NCBI RefSeq assembly: GCF_001278945.1
Contig: NZ_LGRV01000003.1
Span: 1,550,001-1,614,000, forward strand
Source of the DNA: Lysinibacillus contaminans
GTDB lineage: Bacteria > Bacillota > Bacilli > Bacillales_A > Planococcaceae
Direction: 5' to 3'
Length of the DNA: 64,000 nt
The notes under the pieces are model-generated. The model worked only from the letters and a program-made list of their open reading frames with translations. It was not told the origin of the DNA and searched no databases. The translations under genes were made by a program, and so were the position numbers. The number at the start of each line of letters is the position of its first letter. The stretch's first letter is position 1. Shown here piece after piece: positions 26,196 to 34,725 of this stretch.

Positions 26196-26962
26196 TAAAT
26201 TACCTCCTCTCCTAAATAAGCACTAATTACCTTTTCATTTTTCTGTATTTCATCTGGAGTACCTTCCGCAATCTTAGTCCCGAAATCAAGAACCACAATC
26301 CGATCAGCAAGTTGCATAATTGTTGCCATTTTATGCTCTACAAATAAAAACGAATGTCCTTTTTCTTTTAAATCACTTATATATCCTGCCATTGTATTTG
26401 TCTCGGCATCATTCAGACCAGCCATTGGTTCGTCCAACATGATGAGCTCTGGTTTGTAAACAATGGCCCGTGCGAACTCCAACTTCTTTTGCAACCCATA
26501 AGATAGTTGTCCAGCTTGTTCATGTAATAGATCATTCATCCCCATCATCGTCAGTACATCATAAGCTGCTTTATAGGCATATTCTTCATCTCTTTTTACT
26601 GATGGAAGACGGAATCCAGCACTAAAAACATTCGTTTTTAAATTCACCGAAGTCCCCATCATCACGTTTTCCAAGACTGTCATATTACTGAAAATTTGCA
26701 AGTTTTGAAACGTCCTGGAGATCCCAAGGTGAGCTAAGTCAAAAATTTTTCTTCCCGTTAATTTCTTCCCTTTAAAAAGAACTTCTCCTTCAGTCGGTTG
26801 AACATAGGAAGAAATCATATTAAACAATGTCGTTTTACCCGCTCCATTTGGACCGATAACAGCAACAATTTCTCCTTCTCCGATTTGAAAGCTAACATCA
26901 TTTACCGCTGTCACTCCACCGAACTTTTTCGTTAAACCATTCACTTGGAGTAAATCGCCCAT
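26195..26962 (-). CDS. ABC importer ATPase, LivG type
   Basis: 255 residues: Walker A GPNGAGKTT, signature QLSYGLQKKLEFARAI (SYG in place of SGG, usual in LivG), Walker B LIMLDEPMAGLN, and the C-terminal LDFGTKIAEGTPDEIQKN. Its ribosome site AAAGGGG lies within the last codons of the upstream permease gene. Confidence 0.95.
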   Translation of the reverse strand: MGDLLQVNGLTKKFGGVTAVNDVSFQIGEGEIVAVIGPNGAGKTTLFNMISSYVQPTEGEVLFKGKKLTGRKIFDLAHLGISRTFQNLQIFSNMTVLENVMMGTSVNLKTNVFSAGFRLPSVKRDEEYAYKAAYDVLTMMGMNDLLHEQAGQLSYGLQKKLEFARAIVYKPELIMLDEPMAGLNDAETNTMAGYISDLKEKGHSFLFVEHKMATIMQLADRIVVLDFGTKIAEGTPDEIQKNEKVISAYLGEEVI

Positions 26963-26964
26963 AT

Positions 26965-28005
26965 CTATACCCCTTTCTCAGAAGCAACATTTTCCTTAAC
27001 GGTTACATCTTTTTTCATAGAACTTTCAATAGGTAATATTTTCCTAAAGTCTAATATTCCAATCAAGCCTTTAGGTATGAAGATCATAACAAGTATTATG
27101 ATTAAACCATAAACTACGATTTCGACTTCACCATTAATATTGAAATACGTATGTCCTACAAAACGAATTGCTTCATTTAAAAACATGATCGCAGCCGTTC
27201 CAATTATTGCTCCCCAAATGGAATGAACACCACCGACCATTACCATTACAAGAAGTAAAATTGAAAATGAAATATAAAATGTAGGCGGTGCGATAAAATT
27301 AATGTAATGCGCGTATAGACTACCAGCCAAAGAAGCAAATACAGCACTTAATGCAAAAATAGCTACTTTATATTTTGTTACATTAACACCTAGTGTCTCC
27401 GTGCCGATTTCACTATCATGAATACTTCGTAATATTCGCCCAATACTCGAACGAATAATATTAGTAGAAAACAAGATAACAATAAAGACGATACTCCAAA
27501 CAAAGAAGTAGAAGTACAATTGGTTTCCTAAGTCCAGTCCCATTAATGATAAATTTGGAATACCGACTAATCCACCAGCTCCCCCTGTGTAATCACTTAA
27601 CCCAACCAATAAAATGTATACAATGACGTTAATCGCAATAGTTGCCAATGCCAAAATATGACCTTTTAGTTTTAATACTTGCATCCCAATCAAATATGCA
27701 ATGATAAACGTGACAACCATTCCAATTCCCATCGCGATCCATGGAGATACGTTGTATTTAACTGTTAAGACACCGGAAACATATGCACCAATTCCGACAA
27801 ATGCAGCGTGTCCTATCGAAATTTGACCGGCGTAACCAATTAGCAAACTTAGACCAATGGTGATGATGCAATAAATCCCTATTAAAATCAAAAGCGTAAA
27901 TACGTATTGCGAACTCACAACCAGTGGCAATAACAAAATCAATGCAATAAATCCCAAAAATCCTTTCCAGCGGCTTCCATATAAAATCGATTCTACTTTC
28001 TCCAC
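26965..28005 (-). CDS. ABC importer permease, LivM type
   Basis: 346 residues, about nine to ten membrane helices, with the LivM core motif GYAGQISIGHAAFVGIGAY near residue 60 and ALATIAINVIVYILL. Forms the translocation channel with the LivH-type partner. The start is a GTG with AGGAGGGGG upstream. The C-terminal tail is unusually charged (about 25 residues, KKDVTVKENVASEKGV). Confidence 0.94.
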   Translation of the reverse strand: MEKVESILYGSRWKGFLGFIALILLLPLVVSSQYVFTLLILIGIYCIITIGLSLLIGYAGQISIGHAAFVGIGAYVSGVLTVKYNVSPWIAMGIGMVVTFIIAYLIGMQVLKLKGHILALATIAINVIVYILLVGLSDYTGGAGGLVGIPNLSLMGLDLGNQLYFYFFVWSIVFIVILFSTNIIRSSIGRILRSIHDSEIGTETLGVNVTKYKVAIFALSAVFASLAGSLYAHYINFIAPPTFYISFSILLLVMVMVGGVHSIWGAIIGTAAIMFLNEAIRFVGHTYFNINGEVEIVVYGLIIILVMIFIPKGLIGILDFRKILPIESSMKKDVTVKENVASEKGV

Positions 28006-28023
28006 TGTATATCCCCCTCCTAA

Positions 28024-28896
28024 CTAAACACGTTCTCCAGTTGCCTTTGTAAACAAGCCTTGTGGTCTGAAAAATAAGACTAACAATAAGAAACCAAATG
28101 CCAATGCGTCCGAATAATAAGTGGAGATGTATCCGCCTGAAAATGCTTCAATGACGCCCAATAATAACCCCCCTGCAACAGCTCCAGGTATACTGTGCAT
28201 TCCACCGAAAATCATTGCTACAAACCCTTTTATACCGATAAAAAAGCCCATTTCATATGTTGCATCTGTCAGCGGAGCAATCATGACACCTGCTATAGCG
28301 CCTAATCCAGCAGCAATTGTAAAAGCAATCATAGACATCGTGCTTGTGTTAATCCCCATTAAGCTTGCAGCACGTGGATTTTTTTCACTTGCGCGTAATG
28401 CAGAACCGAGAAATGTTTTCTCAAAAAACCAATAAAGTACTACTAAATGTGCAATCAATACGACAAGAATCCACAAGCTTTGTGAATTAACGACAGCCCC
28501 CATAAACTCAATTGACTTACTTTCAACTAACGGTGGTAGAGATTTTGGAGATGTTCCCCATATGATCAAACCCATTCCTTTTAAAAAAATTGAAACACCT
28601 AATGTAATTACAACCAACACTATCGGTGTTGCTTTCCTAGCAGGATTAATAGCCAATCTTTCAACCGCTAAGCCGATAATGGCCGTAATCAAAATCGCAA
28701 GTGGAATTGCACCAAAGATTGGGATACCTAAATTGACCAGTGTGACACAAGATAATGCTCCAATCATCGCAAATTCTCCTTGCGCCAGATTCAATACTCC
28801 TGTAACGTTATAAATTGTTACAAACCCAACAGCCAATAACGCATAAATACTCCCTACAGTCAGTCCAGTAATTAAGTACTGTAAAAATAAATCCAT
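28024..28896 (-). CDS. ABC importer permease, LivH type
   Basis: 290 residues, about eight membrane helices, with LTVGSIYALLAVGFVTIYNV at the N-terminus, LNLAQGEFAMIGAL and GGMHSIPGAVAGGLLLGVIE. First gene of the importer unit (permease, permease, ATPase, ATPase, binding protein). AGGGGG lies before the ATG. Confidence 0.95.
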   Translation of the reverse strand: MDLFLQYLITGLTVGSIYALLAVGFVTIYNVTGVLNLAQGEFAMIGALSCVTLVNLGIPIFGAIPLAILITAIIGLAVERLAINPARKATPIVLVVITLGVSIFLKGMGLIIWGTSPKSLPPLVESKSIEFMGAVVNSQSLWILVVLIAHLVVLYWFFEKTFLGSALRASEKNPRAASLMGINTSTMSMIAFTIAAGLGAIAGVMIAPLTDATYEMGFFIGIKGFVAMIFGGMHSIPGAVAGGLLLGVIEAFSGGYISTYYSDALAFGFLLLVLFFRPQGLFTKATGERV

Positions 28897-29220
28897 CTGA
28901 TATAACCCCCTTCGAAATAGCTCTATGGCTAAGATAATCGCCTTAGGTCTTTTGTTTACTCAATAAACCCCTCATATTTTTGTCGATTTTGACAATGATC
29001 ACGTTCCTAACATCCGTTCATTTCTCTTTCACTATTAAGTTATTGATACTGTGGTTCTGACAAGACCCTCACAAAAAGATAACGCTTTCATAAAGTCGAA
29101 ATGAACTTATTAGACTCTTTTATATTTCCTAGTAAAGAAGACTCTGAAAAACTTACACTCAACCTTTTGTATATTTAGATTGTTTCTTGCATTTTAAAGA
29201 CTATCTCAATTCTCATCTGA
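28897..29220. other. Upstream region of the importer operon
   Basis: No gene. A perfect inverted repeat, TTGTC-GATTTT-GACAA, lies at 28979-28994, about 85 bp before the permease start, and may be an operator. I see no clear -10/-35 pair. Confidence 0.4.
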
Positions 29221-29631
29221 TCATTCTTTTTGATGAGCTATAAGTTTTTTACGTATATAATCTGGAATTTCAAATGCTTTTGGTTGCCCTTTAAACGAAG
29301 TCCAAGCACGTAATGTGTACCCTTCAGCAACCAATGTCTCTCCACGATAAAATGTATGAGATAATTTAAAGACTTTATTGTGAATTTCGGCAACTTCCGT
29401 TTTCACAATAACCTCATCTTCGAAAAAAAGTGGCGTCTTAAATTCGCATTTAGAATCTAAAAGTGGCGTCGAAATTTTTTCTATGGATAATAACTCAGAA
29501 GTTGGATGTCCCAACTCAGTAAAAAATTCATGCGTCGCTTCGTCCATCCACCTATAAAAATTCGGAAAAAAAACAATTGCCACAGCATCCGTATCGCCAA
29601 ACCTTACCTTAAACGAGTAATCTACAGCCAT
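29221..29631 (-). CDS. 4-hydroxybenzoyl-CoA-thioesterase-family acyl-CoA thioesterase
   Basis: The 136-aa hotdog-fold enzyme starts VDYSFKVRFGDTDAVAIVFFPNFYRWMDEA, where the Asp of GDTDA is the catalytic residue and the VFFPNFY run is the 4HBT signature. It hydrolyses an aryl- or acyl-CoA. In this island it can release gentisate from gentisyl-CoA, or a hydroxybenzoate from its CoA ester before hydroxylation. It is a single-gene unit between the importer and regulator; AGGGGG precedes the ATG. Confidence 0.92.
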   Translation of the reverse strand: MAVDYSFKVRFGDTDAVAIVFFPNFYRWMDEATHEFFTELGHPTSELLSIEKISTPLLDSKCEFKTPLFFEDEVIVKTEVAEIHNKVFKLSHTFYRGETLVAEGYTLRAWTSFKGQPKAFEIPDYIRKKLIAHQKE

Positions 29632-29728
29632 TATACAACCCCCTGATTTTGCATATATCGTGTCTACGAACTTGCTTCGAATTTACACCTTGATCCAACA
29701 GTCTTTTCGTTTCTCACAAAACATTTGT

Positions 29729-29834
29729 AATAGTTCACTTTTTCGTAACTATTCAACAACAATTATGTTTGAAATTTTTGTTGTTATTGTAATTATATTT
29801 TCCAATCATTTTATTTGATACGTACACTGTGTAG
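29729..29834. promoter_or_regulatory. Inverted repeats upstream of the thioesterase gene
   Basis: AATAGTT at 29729-29735 and AACTATT at 29747-29753 are inverted arms; further upstream TACAC-T-GTGTA at 29823-29833, read CTACACAGTGTA on the minus strand, resembles the palindrome before the dehydrogenase gene at 22068-22080. Likely regulator sites. Confidence 0.35.
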
Positions 29835-29868
29835 GAATCATTCTCTTTTTTTCATCAATATTGTTAAA

Positions 29869-32058
29869 TCAGTAAAATGCTTGTCGGTTCAAATCATATA
29901 GCTTCATCGCCATCATTAAATTAAAACGCGTTTCCGAATCATTTAAATCTATCTCGAGTACACTCTCAATCTTTTCCAAACGGTAAAGTAATGAACTTCG
30001 ATGAATGAATAACTCCTCGGAGGTACCTTTGGCATTGCCATTATTCCGCAAATACACACTAAGCGTTTGAAACAAATCAATGTTCTTTTTATCCGTAAAA
30101 TCAAGCAATACGCCCAACTGACTATGAATAAATGTGGTAACAACTGAAAAGTTTAGATCATGTAATATTGTGTATGATCCTATTTCTTCAAACAGTGAAT
30201 AGCCCTTGGATTTAAATCTACTTTTAACGACATTTAGTACTTGTAATGATTGTTCATAACTACTGGAGTACTCATTCATATTTTCTACCTTACTCCCAAT
30301 ACCTAAGTGAACTTCACACTTTATCAAACTTTTGGATACTGCTTTCCTAACCCTTTTATAAAAATCCGCCCAGAACTGTTTGCGATTTTTTTCATCCTCT
30401 ACCGGCACTATGAATAAATAGTGTTCACTAAATGTAGCCATTAAAATTTTCTGCGATTTCAGCGTAATAATTTCATTAATGTAATCCCACACAATCGATT
30501 TTTTTGCTGTTTGCTCAAATAAATTCAGTCCGGCTACTTCAGATTCAGCCAACTCGATTGACAAATTTGCGACACGATGAGGCTTAAAAATATCCCATTG
30601 AAAAAGATTTGCATATTGCAAAATACTTTGTTCATCTTCAATGTTTTTCACAAGTAATTTTCCCATCAATGTATCTTTGGCCTGTTTATCCGCATCCAAC
30701 ACAAGTTTCTGCTTGATGAATTGAATGGAACAAATATTTCTTGAAAGCTCCACCGTCAATTGATCAAATTCATCTAGATCTCCATTGTTTATACAAATTG
30801 CCAAATAGCCCAATAGCGCATTCACACCATTGATTGGCGAAATCAAAAAAGGAGGCCCGCCTGGTTCCAATACTTTAAACGTCCCTGTCCTAATACGCTC
30901 ATTTTCCAATACCTCTCTCAACTTACCAATATCCCCTAATTCACTTTCTTCTATTTTGTATGATAAAGGATGGTAAAAACGATCCAATAAAATCACTGAA
31001 CCACAATATAATTCAGCTAGCATTTGAGTTACACCGTGAAAATCATCATTGACAACCGTTTCTTTCACAAGTGCTTGCTGATAGTCGAGAAGGATTTGTA
31101 AACGTTCACGATGATCTTTCTCTAAATTGTAAAGCAGCGCATTTTCAAGCAAAATTGCTATGTGATCACTTAATAATTTCAATGTATTTACATCGTCTTC
31201 TGAAAATAGGAGATTACCATTCTTATTTCCTACTTGCAGAACACCGATTGTTTTCAAATCAACGACAATCGGGATTGTTATTTGATGACCACCTGATTTT
31301 TCGATGAATGAAAAGTACTCTTTAAATGTATTTTTATGACCCACGATAACCTTTTCATTGAAATCTTTAACACCATATATAGGTACTTGTAAATCAAAGC
31401 AATTTTCTTTTTCATTAAATAAATAAATACAGGCAGATTGTGCATTCGTCCCTAGTCCAGCTCGAGTAGTAAACTCACTTATATTTTCCTTGAGCGATTG
31501 ATTAATTGATAAGTTTCGATTAATCCATTCAATTCCCTCAATTTTTCTTAATTGCTGATCCTTACGTCTTGCTAAAGAAATCGCAATCGCAACATCTTTA
31601 CCGAACTCATCAAATATTTCATCCATTTCTAGCAAAGGTACGTAGGTAAAAAATCCGATAATGCAAAATCCATATCGGTGTACATCATCTGTAAGAGGTA
31701 CTGTAAACCATGTTTTTACACCCGTTTCTTTTAACTTTGTCATTAATATACAGTCTTCCCGTTTGTTAGTTTCCTTACTATGTAAACTTTGCTCTAATAT
31801 TACTGGTGAGCATTTATCTATTTCCATAGGAAAAACATTACCAAACTCATTAGCATTTCCACCCCATGCTTTCGGTACAAATTCCCCAGTCTCCGCCAAA
31901 ATTACACCAACAAAATCGCAATATAGCTCTGATTTAAATGAATCTATTAAATAATGAATCGCTTCTTCTTCCGTACCTATTTTTATTAATTGCCTTGATG
32001 TCATTCGCAAATGTTGTTCAAGTCTATTTATAATTTTTTCTTCTTTTATCTCACCCAT
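29869..32058 (-). CDS. GAF-domain PucR/CdaR-family transcriptional regulator
   Basis: The 729-aa protein has two GAF-like sensory segments (about residues 20-160 and 180-310, with AIAISLARRKDQ and GVLQVGNKNGNLLFSEDDVNTLKLLSDHIAILLENA), a GGDEF-like/CdaR middle, and the PucR C-terminal HTH (NGNAKGTSEELFIHRSSLLYRLEKIE). Such regulators sense small molecules and control nearby catabolic genes. It is the promoter-distal-most gene at the right end of the island, in the same orientation, and is the only regulator in it, so it probably governs the whole pathway. AGGGGG lies before the ATG. Confidence 0.9.
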   Translation of the reverse strand: MGEIKEEKIINRLEQHLRMTSRQLIKIGTEEEAIHYLIDSFKSELYCDFVGVILAETGEFVPKAWGGNANEFGNVFPMEIDKCSPVILEQSLHSKETNKREDCILMTKLKETGVKTWFTVPLTDDVHRYGFCIIGFFTYVPLLEMDEIFDEFGKDVAIAISLARRKDQQLRKIEGIEWINRNLSINQSLKENISEFTTRAGLGTNAQSACIYLFNEKENCFDLQVPIYGVKDFNEKVIVGHKNTFKEYFSFIEKSGGHQITIPIVVDLKTIGVLQVGNKNGNLLFSEDDVNTLKLLSDHIAILLENALLYNLEKDHRERLQILLDYQQALVKETVVNDDFHGVTQMLAELYCGSVILLDRFYHPLSYKIEESELGDIGKLREVLENERIRTGTFKVLEPGGPPFLISPINGVNALLGYLAICINNGDLDEFDQLTVELSRNICSIQFIKQKLVLDADKQAKDTLMGKLLVKNIEDEQSILQYANLFQWDIFKPHRVANLSIELAESEVAGLNLFEQTAKKSIVWDYINEIITLKSQKILMATFSEHYLFIVPVEDEKNRKQFWADFYKRVRKAVSKSLIKCEVHLGIGSKVENMNEYSSSYEQSLQVLNVVKSRFKSKGYSLFEEIGSYTILHDLNFSVVTTFIHSQLGVLLDFTDKKNIDLFQTLSVYLRNNGNAKGTSEELFIHRSSLLYRLEKIESVLEIDLNDSETRFNLMMAMKLYDLNRQAFY

Positions 32059-32211
32059 GTCAAGTTCCCCCTACGTGTCTAACAGTTTGTTTGTATTTAA
32101 CTTAATTCGACACGTATAGAGGTACTCCCTTTTTGAACAAAAAAGCTAATGGATAAGGACTTAGATTTATCTACACTAAACGACATCATATTGAAGTATT
32201 AGGCACACATT

Positions 32212-32539
32212 ATGAAAGAATTTCATATACGAGATAAAAAAAGTGCAAACACAAATTTATCGTTTTCTAACAAATTTCCAGAATTAATAAAAGCAGCACA
32301 AATGCTGTTATTAATCTAATGACGGCATTATTTGTAGCTTTTTGTATACTTTATAGAATTAGCGACCCTAATGAATTATTAATGAATTCAAAAAAGTATG
32401 GCTTGGATTAAAGTTAATCGAAGATGATGAAGAAGTAACGGAGTTCTTACACGATGAATTCTTTAGTACATATCAGGGTTGGAAAGAGCTTAAAAAAACA
32501 ATTAATCTTCTCAAAGAGAACCCTCTTGTTTCTCTTTAA
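32212..32539 (+). pseudogene. Decayed gene in three frames
   Basis: Three consecutive open segments in different frames read as protein: MKEFHIRDKKSANTNLSF from 32212, then VINLMTALFVAFCILYRISD ending about 32410, then LGLKLIEDDEEVTEFLHDEF and on to KENPLVSL ending at the TAA at 32537-32539. None is a credible gene alone; two frameshifts would join them to about 110 residues. I do not recognise the family. Confidence 0.4.
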
Positions 32540-32582
32540 CCCTTTTCTATCACATTGGAGCTAATACACACGAAATTCTATA

Positions 32583-32622
32583 AAAAAAGGCAACTGGAAT
32601 GAAATCATTCCAATTGCCTTTT
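32583..32622. terminator. Bidirectional terminator at the ccdC end
   Basis: AAAAGGCAA-TGGAATGA / TCATTCCA-TTGCCTTTT arms with A and T runs on both sides. It lies downstream of ccdC (minus strand) and of the decayed plus-strand gene. Confidence 0.75.
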
Positions 32623-32670
32623 ATCTACTATCTGAATACACCAACGAATTCTAATGTAGTTTCTCCTACA

Positions 32671-33168
32671 TTACACTGTCTTAGAAAGTATTGTTTTCTT
32701 CACTTTTTTAAATTGAACAAGCATGGCAATACGCCATGGTACAAGCATCGCAAATGCTAAAATCCAGAACATACCTGCTAATTCGCCAATATCAATGGAG
32801 TTACTTAACAGTATTTTCGCTACGACACGGAATATTAAAAGTCCAACTAAAATGAAGGCAAATGCTTTCGATCGTTTTAAATAAATATCTTGGCCTTTTA
32901 CTTCAAATTTAGATGTGGCAATTAAAATTGTCGAGCACAATATACCGACAGCTGCAGCTTCTAAAATCTGCATTGGATGTACATGGAATTCTGGAAATAA
33001 AAACATTATCGCTCCCGAAGACATCGCAATCGGTGGAATGATAATTTTCTTCTCATTTGTAGGCATTTTGGATGCTCTCATTCGTACAAACATCACAAAG
33101 CTACCCATTACAATGGCCATTACAGTAGAACCTATTACATAATATTGAGAAGGTATACTACTAAACAT
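32671..33168 (-). CDS. ccdC: CcdC (YneJ-like) membrane protein
   Basis: 165 residues with about five membrane helices; KKIIIPPIAMSSGAIMFLFPEFH and VPWRIAMLVQFKKVKK are typical of the CcdC/DUF1453 family. In B. subtilis its gene lies after ccdA and a CheY-like gene (yneI), the same order as here. It is linked with cytochrome c maturation but its exact job is unknown. Last gene of this unit. Confidence 0.92.
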   Translation of the reverse strand: MFSSIPSQYYVIGSTVMAIVMGSFVMFVRMRASKMPTNEKKIIIPPIAMSSGAIMFLFPEFHVHPMQILEAAAVGILCSTILIATSKFEVKGQDIYLKRSKAFAFILVGLLIFRVVAKILLSNSIDIGELAGMFWILAFAMLVPWRIAMLVQFKKVKKTILSKTV

Positions 33169-33270
33169 AAAAATCCTCCTCTATTTATCAATTTTGCATC
33201 TCCGTAATTATACCTGCTATTACGCTTTCGGTACAAAAAAATGCGTTCAGATTTTTTTCAAGCTTAGTAA

Positions 33271-33642
33271 TTAACAACTATGTAGACCCACTAATTGATC
33301 AGCAGCAGCCTTTAGCTTTTCCGGCTCAAAAGGCTTCGTAATAAAATCTTTTGCACCACTCTCAATGGCATCTAGGATTAATTTTTGTTGGCCCAACGCA
33401 GTAATCATAATAATTTTTGCGTTTGGAAATTCTGGAATAATCGTTTTTACAGCAGCAATGCCCGTCATGACAGGCATCGTGACATCCATCGTCACTAGAT
33501 CTGGTTGTAACTCTCGATACATAGCCACAGCTTCCTTGCCATTGACTGCATTCCCAACTACCTCATAGCCCCATTCACTAAACATATTACTAATTGCGAC
33601 ACGCATAAACAACGTATCATCTACAACTAAAACTGTTGGCAT
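33271..33642 (-). CDS. Single-domain CheY-like response regulator (YneI-like)
   Basis: 123 residues, a bare receiver domain. The acidic pocket is at VVDDTLFMR (Asp8/Asp9), the phosphorylated aspartate is in LVTMDVTMPVMTG (about residue 54), Thr in MITALG and Lys in FITKPF complete the site. There is no output domain. Position between ccdA and ccdC matches B. subtilis yneI. The kinase and the target are unknown. Confidence 0.94.
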   Translation of the reverse strand: MPTVLVVDDTLFMRVAISNMFSEWGYEVVGNAVNGKEAVAMYRELQPDLVTMDVTMPVMTGIAAVKTIIPEFPNAKIIMITALGQQKLILDAIESGAKDFITKPFEPEKLKAAADQLVGLHSC

Positions 33643-33692
33643 GTACTAAACTCCCTTGTACTAAAATAATTTATTACTTTAAGTCTAGCAGA

Positions 33693-34403
33693 TTAGAAGC
33701 CTATAAATCCACCAAAAATCGGCTGTAATAAGCGTGTGATATACGTTAAACCATCAAAGAATAATAACACCCCAACCACAATCATGACAAAACCGCCAAC
33801 TTTAACAATTTTTTGACTGTGCGTACGAATCCAAGTCATACGTGAGATGAAGAATGATAAAATAAAGAACGGAATCGCAAAGCCTAAAAAGTAGGCAAAC
33901 ATATAACTGAAGCCAGAACTAGGATTTGCCCCAGCTAATGTAATAATCGACATTAAAATTGGACCCGTACAAGGTGTCCAACCAGCCGCAAATGCTATAC
34001 CAATTAGTACCGATCCGAAATAACCAGATGGCCGACTTTTAAATTGGAATTTACGGTCCTTCATAAAGAAATCAATTTGCAATAAGCCGACAATCATTAA
34101 ACCAAAAAAGACGATTAATATAGCGCCTGTCTGACGTAATAATGTTTGATAATTAAGGAAAAACTCCTTTGCTAAGGATGCACCTAGACCAATCATAATG
34201 AAAATAATTGAGAATCCTAGTAAAAAGAATAGTGTGTGCAAAATCGCTCGCTTTTGCATCATGCCTCGCTCAGATTTCAGCTCATCTAACGACATACCCG
34301 TTATGTATGATAAAAAAGCAGGGTACAGCGGGAGGGTACACGGTGAGATAAAGCTTAAAAATCCAGCACCAAAGGCTAGAAATACATTAATATCAGTTCC
34401 CAT
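33693..34403 (-). CDS. ccdA: Cytochrome c biogenesis protein CcdA
   Basis: 236 residues, six membrane helices. The two redox cysteines are in FISPCTLPLYPAF and FAAGWTPCTGPIL, the hallmarks of CcdA/DsbD-type electron carriers that move reducing power across the membrane to thioredoxin-like proteins for haem attachment. First gene of the ccdA - receiver - ccdC unit. The SCO1 gene at 1.7 kb belongs to the same wider respiratory function. Confidence 0.96.
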   Translation of the reverse strand: MGTDINVFLAFGAGFLSFISPCTLPLYPAFLSYITGMSLDELKSERGMMQKRAILHTLFFLLGFSIIFIMIGLGASLAKEFFLNYQTLLRQTGAILIVFFGLMIVGLLQIDFFMKDRKFQFKSRPSGYFGSVLIGIAFAAGWTPCTGPILMSIITLAGANPSSGFSYMFAYFLGFAIPFFILSFFISRMTWIRTHSQKIVKVGGFVMIVVGVLLFFDGLTYITRLLQPIFGGFIGF

Positions 34404-34725
34404 ATTTTTCTCTCTCCTTACAGTTACTGCCTACATCGTACCAAAAAAGTAGTGAAAAAGCGCACTTCTTGCCTGTGAACGTTTCATGTCGAAATCGTGT
34501 GGTAAAAACAATCTATTGAAACGTTACCTAAGTGGTACTTCTGTAGTATGCGCCCGCCCTTATTATCTGTCAATACACATTGTATTTATTTGGTTGCAAA
34601 GGGATTATTTCTATTTTTAACAGTAATGCTAATGCACTTCTTCCCCATCTAATTTACTACGCATCGCTAGCGAACCTTGAAATTATGAAAAAGAACATGT
34701 AGAAAATCCTTCTACATGTCCTTGT
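34404..34725. other. Intergenic region upstream of ccdA
   Basis: Contains the terminator of rarD at 34688-34720 and otherwise no gene or clear promoter that I can support. Confidence 0.5.
34688..34720 (-). terminator. rarD terminator
   Basis: ACATGTAGAA / TTCTACATGT perfect stem with a short loop and a T-rich tail on the minus strand, directly after the rarD stop. Confidence 0.8.

Larger units (their letters stand above)
32059..32670. other. Intergenic region with gene remnants and a terminator
   Basis: Between the regulator and ccdC. It contains the decayed plus-strand coding fragments described separately and the hairpin at 32583-32622. Nothing else convincing. Confidence 0.5.

Noticed and set aside
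12717-32058. Island as a plain fatty-acid oxidation cluster
   Set aside because: The ring hydroxylase and all gentisate steps are in the same run with the same orientation, which a fatty-acid cluster would not need; still possible for part of it.
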